Source: Salsipaludibacter albus (GTDB taxonomy: Bacteria > Actinomycetota > Nitriliruptoria > Nitriliruptorales > Nitriliruptoraceae). Taken from it: a stretch of DNA of 64,000 nucleotides. A model generated the notes under the pieces. That model did no database searches and was not told the DNA's origin. It saw only the letters and a program-made list of their open reading frames with translations. The stretch lies in the NCBI RefSeq assembly GCF_019798055.1, contig NZ_JAHOPH010000013.1, forward strand, positions 1 through 64,000, written 5' to 3'. The position numbers and the translations under genes were made by a program. Of this stretch, positions 1 to 10,200 are shown piece by piece (positions within the stretch are counted from its first letter, which is position 1; the number at the start of each line of letters is the position of its first letter).

Positions 1-27
1 GGTCCGGCGGGTGGTGGTCGGGTGGGA

Positions 28-1158
28 TCAGGCGTGGCGAGCCGCGCGGATGCGCTCGACCTCGCGGGTGACGGCGGGCGACACGGGACCTGTCGCCAGC
101 ACGTCGTCGGCAACGGACGGGTGGCCGTGGAGCAGGGCGACGATCGCGGTGATCCCGCGCGGGCGGGCCTCGTCGCGGGAGGCGCGACCGGCGTCCAGCA
201 CGCGCTGGACGGCCGGGCGGTTCGGGTGCGCGGCCAGGGCGTGGGCCACCAGGACCTCGTTGAAGGCGAGGTCGTGGCGGGGATCGGCGACCATCCGGTA
301 GGCGTCGCGGGACCGTCCGGCCCGCAACCGGCTCGCCAGCGCCAGTGACCCGGCCATCGTGCGTGTCGCGGTGTCGGCGGTGTCCCGCTGGGCGGCCCGG
401 CCGGCCAGGTCCGCGGCCTCGTCGTACTCGCCGGCCCCGAAGTGGTCCTGCGCCCGCTGGACCAGCGCGACCGTCGACGTGCCCGACCGACGCTCGCGCC
501 CCGACAGCACCGACTGCAGGTTCGCGAAGCCGAACCACCCGGCCAGCAGCGCGGCGATGGTCAGCCCGGACAACAGGGCCCACACCATGCCGACCCCGGC
601 CATCGCCACCGACACCACCTCGGCCACCCGGGTGCGGGTGTCGGGTCCGCCTGGCACGAGGTTGCGGAACAGCTGGCCGCCGTCGAGCGGGAGGATCGGC
701 ACCAGGTTCAGCACGCCCCAGAACAGCGACACCACGACCCACACGCTCAGCGCGAACTCGACCAGGTCTCCGCGGTACACGATGCCCACGCCCGGCACGA
801 ACGGCAGTGCGGCCAGCCCGGCGACGATCTGCAGGCCCGGTCCGGCGGCCGTGATGAACAGGCTCCAGCCGCGCGACCGCTCGCCCCGGTAGGTCGTCAC
901 GCCTCCCATGCCGGCCAGCTCGACACGCGGTTCGAACCCGGCCATCCGCGCGGCGATCGCGTGGCCGAGCTCGTGCAGCAGGACCGACGCCGCACCGACG
1001 ACCAGCCACACCCCGATCAGCAGCGGGTCACCCAGCGTGATCCCCAGGAACCCCATCACCAGCAGGAAGCTGATGTGGATCGTCACCGGGATCGGGCCGA
1101 GCTGGAACGACAGCCCGCCCCGCCGGCCGGCGTTGATCGGGCCGAGGGGGTCAGGCAT
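28..1158 (-). CDS. Site-2 protease family (M50) membrane zinc metalloprotease with C-terminal helical repeat region
   Basis: Predicted intramembrane protease of 376 aa. The zinc-binding HELGH lies at residues 62-66 in an early membrane segment, and the third ligand motif (LVPILPLDGGQ, Asp159) lies in a later one; together these define the M50/site-2 protease fold. The first ~225 residues are membrane helices. Residues ~230-376 are a soluble, alanine-rich, TPR-like helical region that could recruit substrates. No PDZ domain is visible, unlike RseP. It lies 18 bp downstream of valS on the same strand and is probably cotranscribed with it. Its substrate is unknown. The family call is firm and the tail function is inference. 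Confidence 0.88.
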   Translation of the reverse strand: MPDPLGPINAGRRGGLSFQLGPIPVTIHISFLLVMGFLGITLGDPLLIGVWLVVGAASVLLHELGHAIAARMAGFEPRVELAGMGGVTTYRGERSRGWSLFITAAGPGLQIVAGLAALPFVPGVGIVYRGDLVEFALSVWVVVSLFWGVLNLVPILPLDGGQLFRNLVPGGPDTRTRVAEVVSVAMAGVGMVWALLSGLTIAALLAGWFGFANLQSVLSGRERRSGTSTVALVQRAQDHFGAGEYDEAADLAGRAAQRDTADTATRTMAGSLALASRLRAGRSRDAYRMVADPRHDLAFNEVLVAHALAAHPNRPAVQRVLDAGRASRDEARPRGITAIVALLHGHPSVADDVLATGPVSPAVTREVERIRAARHA

Positions 1159-1176
1159 GTGCGAGGCCCAGGGTGG

Positions 1177-3867
1177 TCATAGCAGCTCGTCCAGCGCGTC
1201 GACCTGGCGGCGCAGCTCGGCGATGGACCGCTCCTGGCTGGCTTCCCGGTCACGCTCGGCCGCGACGACGTCGGCCGGGGCGCGGGCCACGAACTGCTCG
1301 TTGGCGAGCTTGGCCCGGCTGCGCTCGAGCAACCCACGGGCGGTGTCGAGCTCGCGCTCGAGCCGGGCCCGCTCGGCCGCGACGTCGATCAGCCCGGCCA
1401 GCTCGACCTGGGCCTCGCCGGCGCCGAACACGATCGTGGACGTGCCCGGTCGCTCGGTGATCTCCTCGACGAAGCTGATCGACTCGAGGCCCGCCAGGGC
1501 GGTCACCAGGTCGACGTGGTCCGACAGCAGGTCGGCGCGGGTCGAGGACACCACCAGGGGGAAGCGGCGGGACGGCGCGACGTCGTTGAGGGAACGGAAC
1601 CGGCGCACCTCGGTCACCAGGTCCACGACCACGGCGAACTCGGCCTCGACGTCGGGATCGACGGTGGTCCGGGCCGACGGCCACTCCTGCACCATCAGCG
1701 AGTCACGGCCCCCGGTCGCCCCGGTCAGGTGGCGCCACAGCTCCTCGGTCACGAACGGGATGAGCGGGTGCCACAGCCGCAGCAGGTCGTCGAGCACCCG
1801 GGCCAGCACGGCGCGGGTGGTCGACTTGGCGTCCTCGTCGTCGCCGTAGAGCACGACCTTGGCGGCCTCGAGGTACCAGTCGGCCAGCTCGTCCCAGGTG
1901 AAGTGGTACAGCGCCGTCGACATGCGGGCCCAGTCCCACGGCCCGTAGGCGTCGTCGACGGCCGCGCGCGCGACCTCCAGGCGCGACAGGATCCACCGGT
2001 CGGCGAGACCCAGCTCGGCGTCGTCCGGCAGCTCACCGGGCGTGGTCCCGTCAAGGTTCAGCAGGGCGAAGCGGATCGTGTTGAACAGCTTGTTGAGGAA
2101 GCGCCGGGCGCCCTCGACCCAGTCGGGCGACAGGGGCACGTCGGTGCCCGGCGAGCAGTGCTGGAACAACGCGAGACGCAGGGCGTCCGCCCCATGCGAC
2201 TCGATGAACTCCAACGGGTCGATCACGTTGCCGAACGACTTGGACATCTTCTTGCCCTGGCCGTCCCGCACCAGGCCGTGGTTCCAGATCGTGGTGAACG
2301 GCACGTCGTCCAGGAACCACAACCCGATCTGGAGCATCCGCGAGACCCAGAACGTGTTGATGTCGTAGCCGGTTTCGAGCACCGAGTTCGGGTACCAGGT
2401 CTGCAGTTCCGGCGTGACGTCACCGGGCTTCTCCCACCCGAAGACGGTGAACGGCCACAGCTGGCTGGAGAACCACGTGTCGAGCACGTCGTCGTCCTGG
2501 CGCAGGTCGGTCGAGCCACACTCTCGACACGCGTCGGGGGTGTCACGTGCGACGGTCACGTGGTCGTCGCCGCAGTACCACGCCGGGATGCGGTGGCCCC
2601 ACCAGATCTGGCGCGACACGCACCAGTCGTGGAGGTTCTCGAGCCATTCGACGAAGAACTTCTGCAGCCGCGGTGGCAGGACCCGGGTGTCGCCGGCCTC
2701 CACGGCGGCCAGCGCCTTGTCGGCCAGCGGGCGCACCTCCAGGAACCACTGGTCACTCAGCAGCGGCTCGACCACGTCGCCGGTGCGTGAGCAGGTCCCG
2801 ACCTGGTGGGTGTAGTCCTCGCGGTCGAGCAGCAGGCCGGATTCGTCCAGCGCCGTGACGACCGCCTCCCGGGCGTCGAAGCGATCCATGCCGGCGAACC
2901 GGCCGGCCTCCCCGTTCATGGTGGCATCGGGGTCGATCACCGAGATCGCAGGCAGGTCGTGGCGCTCGGCCATCGCGAAGTCGTTGGGGTCGTGCGCCGG
3001 CGTGATCTTGACCGCGCCCGAGCCGAACTCGGGGTCGACCCAGTCGTCGGCGATGACGGGGATCGTGCGATCGAGGAACGGGTGGCGCACGGTGCGGCCG
3101 ACCACCGAGGCGTAGCGCTCGTCGTCGGGGTGCACGGCGATGGCGGTGTCCCCCAGCATCGTCTCGGGCCGGGTGGTCGCGACCGCGATCCCGGTGACGC
3201 CGTCCCGGCCGGGCTCCTGGTCGACCCAGGGGTAGACGAACCGGGTCAGCGTCCCGGCCGTCTCGACGTGGTCGACCTCGATGTCGGACAGGGCGGTCAT
3301 GCACTGGGGACACCAGCTGATCAGGCGGTTGCCGCGATACAGCAGTCCCTGTTCGTGCAGGGTGACGAAGACCTCGGTCACGGCCCGTGACCGGGGCTCG
3401 TCGAACGTGAAGGCCTCGCGTTCCCAGTCGAGGCTGAAGCCGAGCCGGCGCAGCTGGTTGAGGATCTGCCCGCCGTACTCCTCCACCCACGCCCAGACCC
3501 GCTCGATGAAGGCGTCCCGGCCGAGGTCGTGGCGGGTCAGCCCCTCGGTGGCCAGCTCGCGCTCGACGACCGTCTGGGTGGAGATGCCGGCGTGGTCCAT
3601 GCCCGGGACCCACACGGCGTTGTGCCCGGTCATCCGCGCGTGGCGGACCATCGCGTCCTCGGTGATGTAGAGCGCGTGGCCGACGTGCAGCGCGCCGGTC
3701 ACGTTCGGCGGCGGCAGCACGATCGCGAACGGCTCGCCGGGGTCGTCGGGCTCGGCGTGGAACAGTCCCGACGACTCCCAGTCGGCGTAGAGCCGCTGCT
3801 CGACGCCCGCCGGGTCGTAGGCGGTCGGGAGGTCGTCGACGGGCGTGGGGCGAGTGTCGGTCATCAC
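1177..3867 (-). CDS. valS: Valine-tRNA ligase
   Basis: Class I aminoacyl-tRNA synthetase that charges tRNA-Val in the cytoplasm. The 896 aa match the usual bacterial length of about 850-950. Visible are the HIGH-type motif (LHVGHAL near residue 60), the large editing insertion, zinc-ribbon-like pairs (WCPQC and CRECGS), the KMSKS motif (GKKMSKSFGN) before the anticodon-binding domain, and the C-terminal ValS coiled-coil arm, rich in Arg, Glu and Leu. The start chosen is MMTDTRP; the 111 bp upstream contain no convincing T-box. Its place after clpX fits actinobacterial gene order, but an FkbM-type methyltransferase gene separates the two here. Confidence 0.97.
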   Translation of the reverse strand: MMTDTRPTPVDDLPTAYDPAGVEQRLYADWESSGLFHAEPDDPGEPFAIVLPPPNVTGALHVGHALYITEDAMVRHARMTGHNAVWVPGMDHAGISTQTVVERELATEGLTRHDLGRDAFIERVWAWVEEYGGQILNQLRRLGFSLDWEREAFTFDEPRSRAVTEVFVTLHEQGLLYRGNRLISWCPQCMTALSDIEVDHVETAGTLTRFVYPWVDQEPGRDGVTGIAVATTRPETMLGDTAIAVHPDDERYASVVGRTVRHPFLDRTIPVIADDWVDPEFGSGAVKITPAHDPNDFAMAERHDLPAISVIDPDATMNGEAGRFAGMDRFDAREAVVTALDESGLLLDREDYTHQVGTCSRTGDVVEPLLSDQWFLEVRPLADKALAAVEAGDTRVLPPRLQKFFVEWLENLHDWCVSRQIWWGHRIPAWYCGDDHVTVARDTPDACRECGSTDLRQDDDVLDTWFSSQLWPFTVFGWEKPGDVTPELQTWYPNSVLETGYDINTFWVSRMLQIGLWFLDDVPFTTIWNHGLVRDGQGKKMSKSFGNVIDPLEFIESHGADALRLALFQHCSPGTDVPLSPDWVEGARRFLNKLFNTIRFALLNLDGTTPGELPDDAELGLADRWILSRLEVARAAVDDAYGPWDWARMSTALYHFTWDELADWYLEAAKVVLYGDDEDAKSTTRAVLARVLDDLLRLWHPLIPFVTEELWRHLTGATGGRDSLMVQEWPSARTTVDPDVEAEFAVVVDLVTEVRRFRSLNDVAPSRRFPLVVSSTRADLLSDHVDLVTALAGLESISFVEEITERPGTSTIVFGAGEAQVELAGLIDVAAERARLERELDTARGLLERSRAKLANEQFVARAPADVVAAERDREASQERSIAELRRQVDALDELL

Positions 3868-3978
3868 GTCAACCTGGGGTCGCTCGAGGTCGTCCGGGTG
3901 CCGTGCGCGGACCCTTCGGGCCCGGGACGACCCGGTCTCCGGGCATGGCTGGGGAGGGTATACGGAGGCGCTGTCGGC

Positions 3979-4722
3979 TCAGCCGGTCGGCACGAACACG
4001 TAGTTGTGCTCGTCCGGGAGTGGCTGGTCGACGACGACCAGGCCGTCGTCGCCGAACCGGTGCGGCACGTAGCCGTGGCCCGACAGGTCGGCGAACAGCC
4101 CCGCGGCGCTGGTGCCGGTGCGCCGCAGGAAGGGGTCGAAGACCTCCAGGATCAGGGTCGGCCGCTGTTCGTCCAGCAGCCGGGTGGCACCGGCCAGCAC
4201 GTCGGGCTCGCCCCCCTCCACGTCGACCTTCACGACGTCGACGGCATCCAGTCCGTGGGTCGCGACCAGGTGGTCCAGCGTGGTCATGCCGACCGTGCGG
4301 GTCCGGGCCGGGAGCCGGGCCAGCAGCGTGCCGTCGTCGCCGCCCTCCCGGCCCGGGTCGGCGTGGCTGCGGGTCGGCACCAGGGGGACGCGCAGGGTCA
4401 GCTCACCGGTGTCCCGTCCCACCGCGCCGTGGACGACCGTGACCTGGTCCGCGCCCAGGATCCGTCGCCAGCCCCGCAGCAGCCGTGCCGACCCGGCCCG
4501 TGCCTCCACGGCCAGGACCCGCCCGGTGGAGCCGACCAGGTCGGCGGCGACGAAGGTGTGGGCGCCGCCGGCAGCGCCGACGTCGATGACCGTGTCGCCG
4601 GGGCCGACCAGCGACCGCAGGACGAACAGTTCCTTGTCGAGGAACGGGACCCGGTCGACGAACCGCCGGACCCGGGGCGAGGGAAGGTCACGACCGGGGT
4701 CGGCAGGGCGTGCTGGGACCAC
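3979..4722 (-). CDS. FkbM family SAM-dependent methyltransferase
   Basis: A 247-aa protein of the FkbM methyltransferase family, which O-methylates small molecules or glycans using S-adenosylmethionine. The SAM-binding motif is VIDVGAAGGAHT near residues 45-56, followed by an acidic beta-2 end (LAVEARAG). The family signature DVVKVDVEGGEPDVLAGA appears at about residues 165-182, and ILEVFDPF near 195. It starts with GTG 53 bp after the clpX stop and ends 111 bp before valS, all on the minus strand. It has no evident functional link to clpX or valS. The substrate cannot be read from the sequence. Confidence 0.85.
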   Translation of the reverse strand: MVPARPADPGRDLPSPRVRRFVDRVPFLDKELFVLRSLVGPGDTVIDVGAAGGAHTFVAADLVGSTGRVLAVEARAGSARLLRGWRRILGADQVTVVHGAVGRDTGELTLRVPLVPTRSHADPGREGGDDGTLLARLPARTRTVGMTTLDHLVATHGLDAVDVVKVDVEGGEPDVLAGATRLLDEQRPTLILEVFDPFLRRTGTSAAGLFADLSGHGYVPHRFGDDGLVVVDQPLPDEHNYVFVPTG

Positions 4723-4775
4723 GTCACGACTCCGGCAGGACGGAGGCGGTCAGGCCGCCTCGAGGAGGTGGGTGC

Positions 4776-6050
<1,275 letters not shown>

Positions 6051-6082
6051 TGGGTCCCACCTGCGTCAGACTCCCGCCGGCC

Positions 6083-6088
6083 AGCGTA
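6083..6088 (-). promoter_or_regulatory. Candidate -10 element of clpX
   Basis: On the minus strand the hexamer TACGCT lies about 32 bp before the clpX start codon, followed by a purine-rich leader with an AGGTGGGA ribosome site. No clear -35 was seen, so this is a weak prediction based on the TANNNT pattern common in actinobacteria. Confidence 0.3.
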
Positions 6089-6323
6089 CTGAGAGGGACG
6101 CCGGGGAGGCGACGAGGTCGTGCATGCGCTGCGGACGGACGTGCGGGTCCAGCAGGGAGGACCGTTCGACACCTCATGCTCCGTCGGGCACGGATGCTCC
6201 CGCAGCGCATGGGACCGTCGCGGCACACAGCGCCGCGAGGGTCCCCCGTTCGGGTCGACCACGAGACCGACAGGCGCGGCGGAGGGGCGACCGGACCAGG
6301 CAGAAGTCCCCGACCAACGGGCG

Positions 6324-6356
6324 AACCCCGACGATCGCTGTTGGATCGTCGGGGTT
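6324..6356. terminator. Perfect 13-bp hairpin in the clpP-clpX gap
   Basis: AACCCCGACGATC (6324-6336) pairs perfectly with GATCGTCGGGGTT (6344-6356) around a 7-nt loop. No U-tract follows on either strand. It could act as a U-less terminator, an mRNA-stability element or a binding site. It lies about 97 nt after the clpP stop and 270 nt before clpX. Confidence 0.55.
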
Positions 6357-6422
6357 CATGCGGTGCGGCCAGCGGCCGTCGACGTCAGGCCGCGGTCGCC
6401 GACCTGTGCACCCAGGCAGTTG

Positions 6423-6444
6423 GCGGTGCGGAGATCCGCACCGC
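6423..6444 (-). terminator. Hairpin directly after clpP
   Basis: GCGGTGCGGA and TCCGCACCGC form a near-contiguous palindrome (2-nt centre, so in practice a 9-bp stem with a 4-nt loop). It begins 9 nt after the clpP stop codon. There is no U-tract. Position and stability suggest a terminator or 3'-end stabiliser for clpP. Confidence 0.6.
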
Positions 6445-6452
6445 ATGCAGGA

Positions 6453-7106
6453 TCACCGGTCGGCGAGGGCCTTGCGGGACTCCAGGACGCGGTCGGCGAT
6501 GCCGTACTCGACGGCCTCGGGAGCGGTCAGGATGAAGTCGCGGTCGGTGTCCTTGTCGACCTTCTCGACCGTCTGGCCGGTCTTGTCGGCGAGGATCTCG
6601 TTGAGCTGGTCACGCATCCGCAGGATCTCGCGGGCCTGGATCTCGATGTCGCCCGCCTGGCCCTCGGCCCCACCGTGGGGCTGGTGCAGCAGCACCCGGG
6701 CCCGCGGCAGGACGAAGCGCTTGCCCTTGGTCCCGGCGGCCAGCAGCACCGCGGCGGCCGACGCGGCCTGGCCGAGGCAGATGGTGGCGACGTCGGGGCT
6801 GATGTACTCCATCGTGTCGAAGATGGCGAACAGCGCGGTGATGGACCCACCGGGCGAGTTGATGTAGATGTTGATGTCCTTGTCGGGGTCCTCCGACTCC
6901 AGGTGCAGCAACTGTGCCATGATGACGTTGGCGATCTCGTCGTTGACCGGCGTGCCCAGGAAGATGATGCGTTCCTGGAGCAGGCGCGAGTAGATGTCGA
7001 AGGCCCGCTCACCGCGGTTGGTCTGCTCGATGACCGTCGGCACGAGGTAGTTGTCGGGCGAAGTCACGATCGAGTGGGGGGCGAATCCGTACGGGGTGGT
7101 GGCCAC
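6453..7106 (-). CDS. clpP: ATP-dependent Clp protease proteolytic subunit ClpP
   Basis: Serine protease subunit of the Clp machine, 217 aa. The catalytic serine is in [11 protein letters not shown], the histidine in VLLHQPHGG and the aspartate in [10 protein letters not shown]. The serine motif reads GQAASA rather than the common GQAASM. The N-terminal processing region is short ([14 protein letters not shown]). It begins with GTG preceded by AAGGGAT. It lies between the giant secreted gene and clpX on the minus strand. Only one clpP copy is in this window, although many actinobacteria have two. Confidence 0.96.
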   Translation of the reverse strand: MATTPYGFAPHSIVTSPDNYLVPTVIEQTNRGERAFDIYSRLLQERIIFLGTPVNDEIANVIMAQLLHLESEDPDKDINIYINSPGGSITALFAIFDTMEYISPDVATICLGQAASAAAVLLAAGTKGKRFVLPRARVLLHQPHGGAEGQAGDIEIQAREILRMRDQLNEILADKTGQTVEKVDKDTDRDFILTAPEAVEYGIADRVLESRKALADR

Positions 7107-7247
7107 GGCGATCCCTTGCTGGCGGACGGTGAGCTGCGTGGAGGATCACGTTACCCCCGGTGGCCCGTGTCCCGACCCGATGTGAGCGACGCGGGCGCAC
7201 ACAACCTGGACCGGTCGGCCGCGCGCGGCGGGCTGGTCGTGGGGCCG

Positions 7248-10200
7248 TCACGGCGTCGCGGTGATGACCAGCTCGTCGACGACCACCGACCCACGGTCGA
7301 CGTCGTTCTTGTCGTCGAGGACGTCGGTGACGCGCACCTGGACGGTCCGGGCGGGCCCGGCCGGCAGGCTCGCCGTCAACACCTGCTCGGTCGAGCTGTC
7401 GACGGTCGCGAGCGGAGTCCACGTCGAGCCGTTCGTCGACCATGCGAACACCATGTTCTCGGTGCCGAGCCGGTGGGCCCGCGCGCGGAACTGCACACTG
7501 CTGCCCGCCGCCACCTGGAAGGTCCAGCGGTGGTCCAGCCGGGCCCTCCACGGACCCTGCGTGTACTCCTCGCGCAGCGTCTGGACGTCGCCGTCGTCGA
7601 AGTGGGTCGACACGATGGTGCCGCCCTGGACCGACCCGAGCACCGTGGTCTGGGCGGTGGCCCGTGCCTCGGCGGCCGCGACGTCGTCGTCGGCGATGAC
7701 GGTCGTGGCGCTGCCGGGCGGCACGATCGTGTGGGTCGCGGAGACCACGAGCACGAGCTCGACGCTCTCGTCGCCCTCGACGTCGGTGTCCTGGAGCGGC
7801 GACACGGTGACGTCGACCTGCGCCTGGCCGTCCGCGAAGCTCGCGGTCCCCGGCAGGGCCACGTAGTCGTTGCCGGCGGTGGCCGTCCCGGCCACCGTGT
7901 AGCCCACCGTGAGCGGCCCAGTGGTGTCGCTGCGGGTCAGGCGGAACGTCCCGGTGCCCCCGCCCTCGTCGGCCTGGGCGTCGGGGGCGGTCAGGGCCAC
8001 CTCCGGCACGGCGCCCAGTGGATTGGTGGTCCGGACCACGAGCTGGTCCACGCTCACGGTGTCGGCCCCGCTGTTGCCCGCGGTCCGGTTCGTGTCCACG
8101 ACCCGGACCAGGATGGGGCCCGTGGTCGCCGGCGGCATGGCGCCGGTGTGGAGGCTCGGCGCGCCGGCGCTGGCCACCGTCAGGATCCGCTGCCACGAGT
8201 TGCCGCCGTCGCGCGACAGCTCGAACCCGAAGTCGTCGCCCTCCCCGTTGGCCGACCGCGACGCCACCACCTCGAGCGTCATGGCCTCACCGTTGACGAC
8301 CTGCAACGCCCAGCGATGGTCGAGCCAGCTCGTGCGGGAGGCGCGAGGTCCACCTGAGTGCTGCTCGGTGAGGACCTCGCTGACGCCGTCGGCGACCACC
8401 GTCGCGGCGAAGCCGCCGGAAACGATCGCCCCGAGGATCGTGGTCTCGGACGCCGCGAACTGGTGGACCACGTCGTCGGCGACGGTCACCGTCACGGATG
8501 CCGTGGCGCACGCACCCTCGGCGTCGCAGACCCGGTAGGCGAAGCCGTCGGTGCCGCTGAAGCCACCGTCCGGCGTGTAGGCGATCGCGCCGCCGGTCAC
8601 CACGGCGGCAACGCCGTTGCCCGGGGCGGTGGTGATGCTCACGGAGGCCACGTCCAGGGGCCCCTCGAGGTCGTCGTCGTTGGCGAGCACGTCGATGGTC
8701 ACGGGCGTCCCGACCCGGGTGTCGGCGGTGTCGTCGCGCGCCATGGGCGGGTCGTTGACGGGTGTGACCGTGATCGTCACGGTCGCGGCGGCTGACGTCG
8801 CGACACCGTCCGACGCCGTGTAGGTGAACGTGTCGATCCCGTTGGCGTCCGGGGCCGGCGTGTAGGTGACCGTCCCGTCCGGCTGCAGCTGGGCGGTGCC
8901 GGACGACGGGGTGGACAGGTCGGTCACCGCCAAGGCGTCCAGGTCGGCGTCGACGTCGTTGACCAGCACGTCCACGACGACCGCGACGTCCTCGTCGGTG
9001 GTGGCCGAGTCATCGACCGCGACCGGGGGGTCGTTGACGGGCGTGACCGTGACGGTGACCGTGGCAGTGTCGGATCGCCCGGTGCCGTCGTCGATCGTGT
9101 AGGTGAACGCGTCCACGCCGTGGAAGTCCGGCAGCGGGGCGTAGGTCCCGGTGCCGTCGGGCTGCACGTCGACGTGGCCACCGCCACTCGGGTCGCCGAC
9201 CGCGGTCACGGTCAACGAGTCACCGTCGACGTCGACGTCGTTGGCCAGCAGGTCGAGGTCGACCGTGACGTCCTCGTCGGTGGTGATGGCGTCGTCGACC
9301 GCGTCGGGGGCATCGGGGACCGGGGTCACGGTCAGGGTGACCGTCGCGAGGTCCGAGGCCGACGTGCCGTCCGAGGCCGTGTAGGTGAACGTGTCCACGC
9401 CGTGGAAGTCGGCTGCCGGGGTGTAGGTCACCGTGCCGTCCGCCTCCACAACCGCGGTGCCGTTCGGCGGCACCGACAGGTTCGTCACCGTCAGGGCGGC
9501 GCCGTCCGGGTCGGTGTCGTTGGCCAGCACGTCGACGGTGACCGCCACGTCCTCGTCGGTCGTGGCGGTGTCGTCGGCCGCCACCGGCGGGTCGTCGACC
9601 GGGGTGACGGTGACGGTGGCGGTGGCCGTGTCGGTGCCGCCGTTGCCGTCGTCGACCGTGGAGGTGAACGTGTCGACGCCAACGAACCCCGGAGCCGGTG
9701 TGTACTCCACCGTGCCGTCGGCGCCGACCGCGGCCGTGCCGTTGGTGGGCGGGGACACACTCGTCACCGTGAGCACGTCCCCGTCGACGTCGACGTCGTT
9801 GGCCAGCACGTCGATGTCGACGGCCACGCCCTCGTCGGTCGTCGCGGTGTCGTCGACGGCCACCGGCGGGTCGTTGACCGGGACAACCGTGATGCTGACC
9901 GTGGCGACGTTGGACGCCGACGTGCCGTCGTCGGCCGTGTAGGTGAACGCGTCCACGCCGTGGAAGTTCGCCGCCGGGGTGTAGGTCACCGTCCCGTCGG
10001 CCGCCACCACCGCGGTGCCGTGGGCCGGCGTCGACACGTTGGCCACCGTCAACGGGTCACCGTCGGCATCGGTGTCGTTGGCGAGGACGTCGATGCTGAC
10101 GGCGACGTCCTCGTCGGTCGTCGCGATGTCGTCGGCGGCGACCGGGGCGGCGGGCACCGCCGGGGTGGCGCAGGCCACGCCGCTCCAGTCCGACGGGCTC

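Larger units (their letters stand above)
6051..6452. other. clpP-clpX intergenic region, non-coding
   Basis: A 402-bp gap between the clpX start and the clpP stop. It holds a clpX promoter candidate (minus-strand TACGCT at 6088-6083) and two perfect hairpins listed separately. No open frame in it has a plausible ribosome site, composition or recognisable protein. The short sequence GCGGTGCGG occurs twice, next to the first hairpin and in the second. Confidence 0.6.

Noticed and set aside
3868-3978. A possible T-box leader upstream of valS
   Set aside because: No T-box sequence or specifier helix could be found in the 111 bp, only a short hairpin-like GC stretch.
6051-6452. Small ORFs in the clpP-clpX gap
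   Set aside because: None has a ribosome site, family match or coding-like composition.
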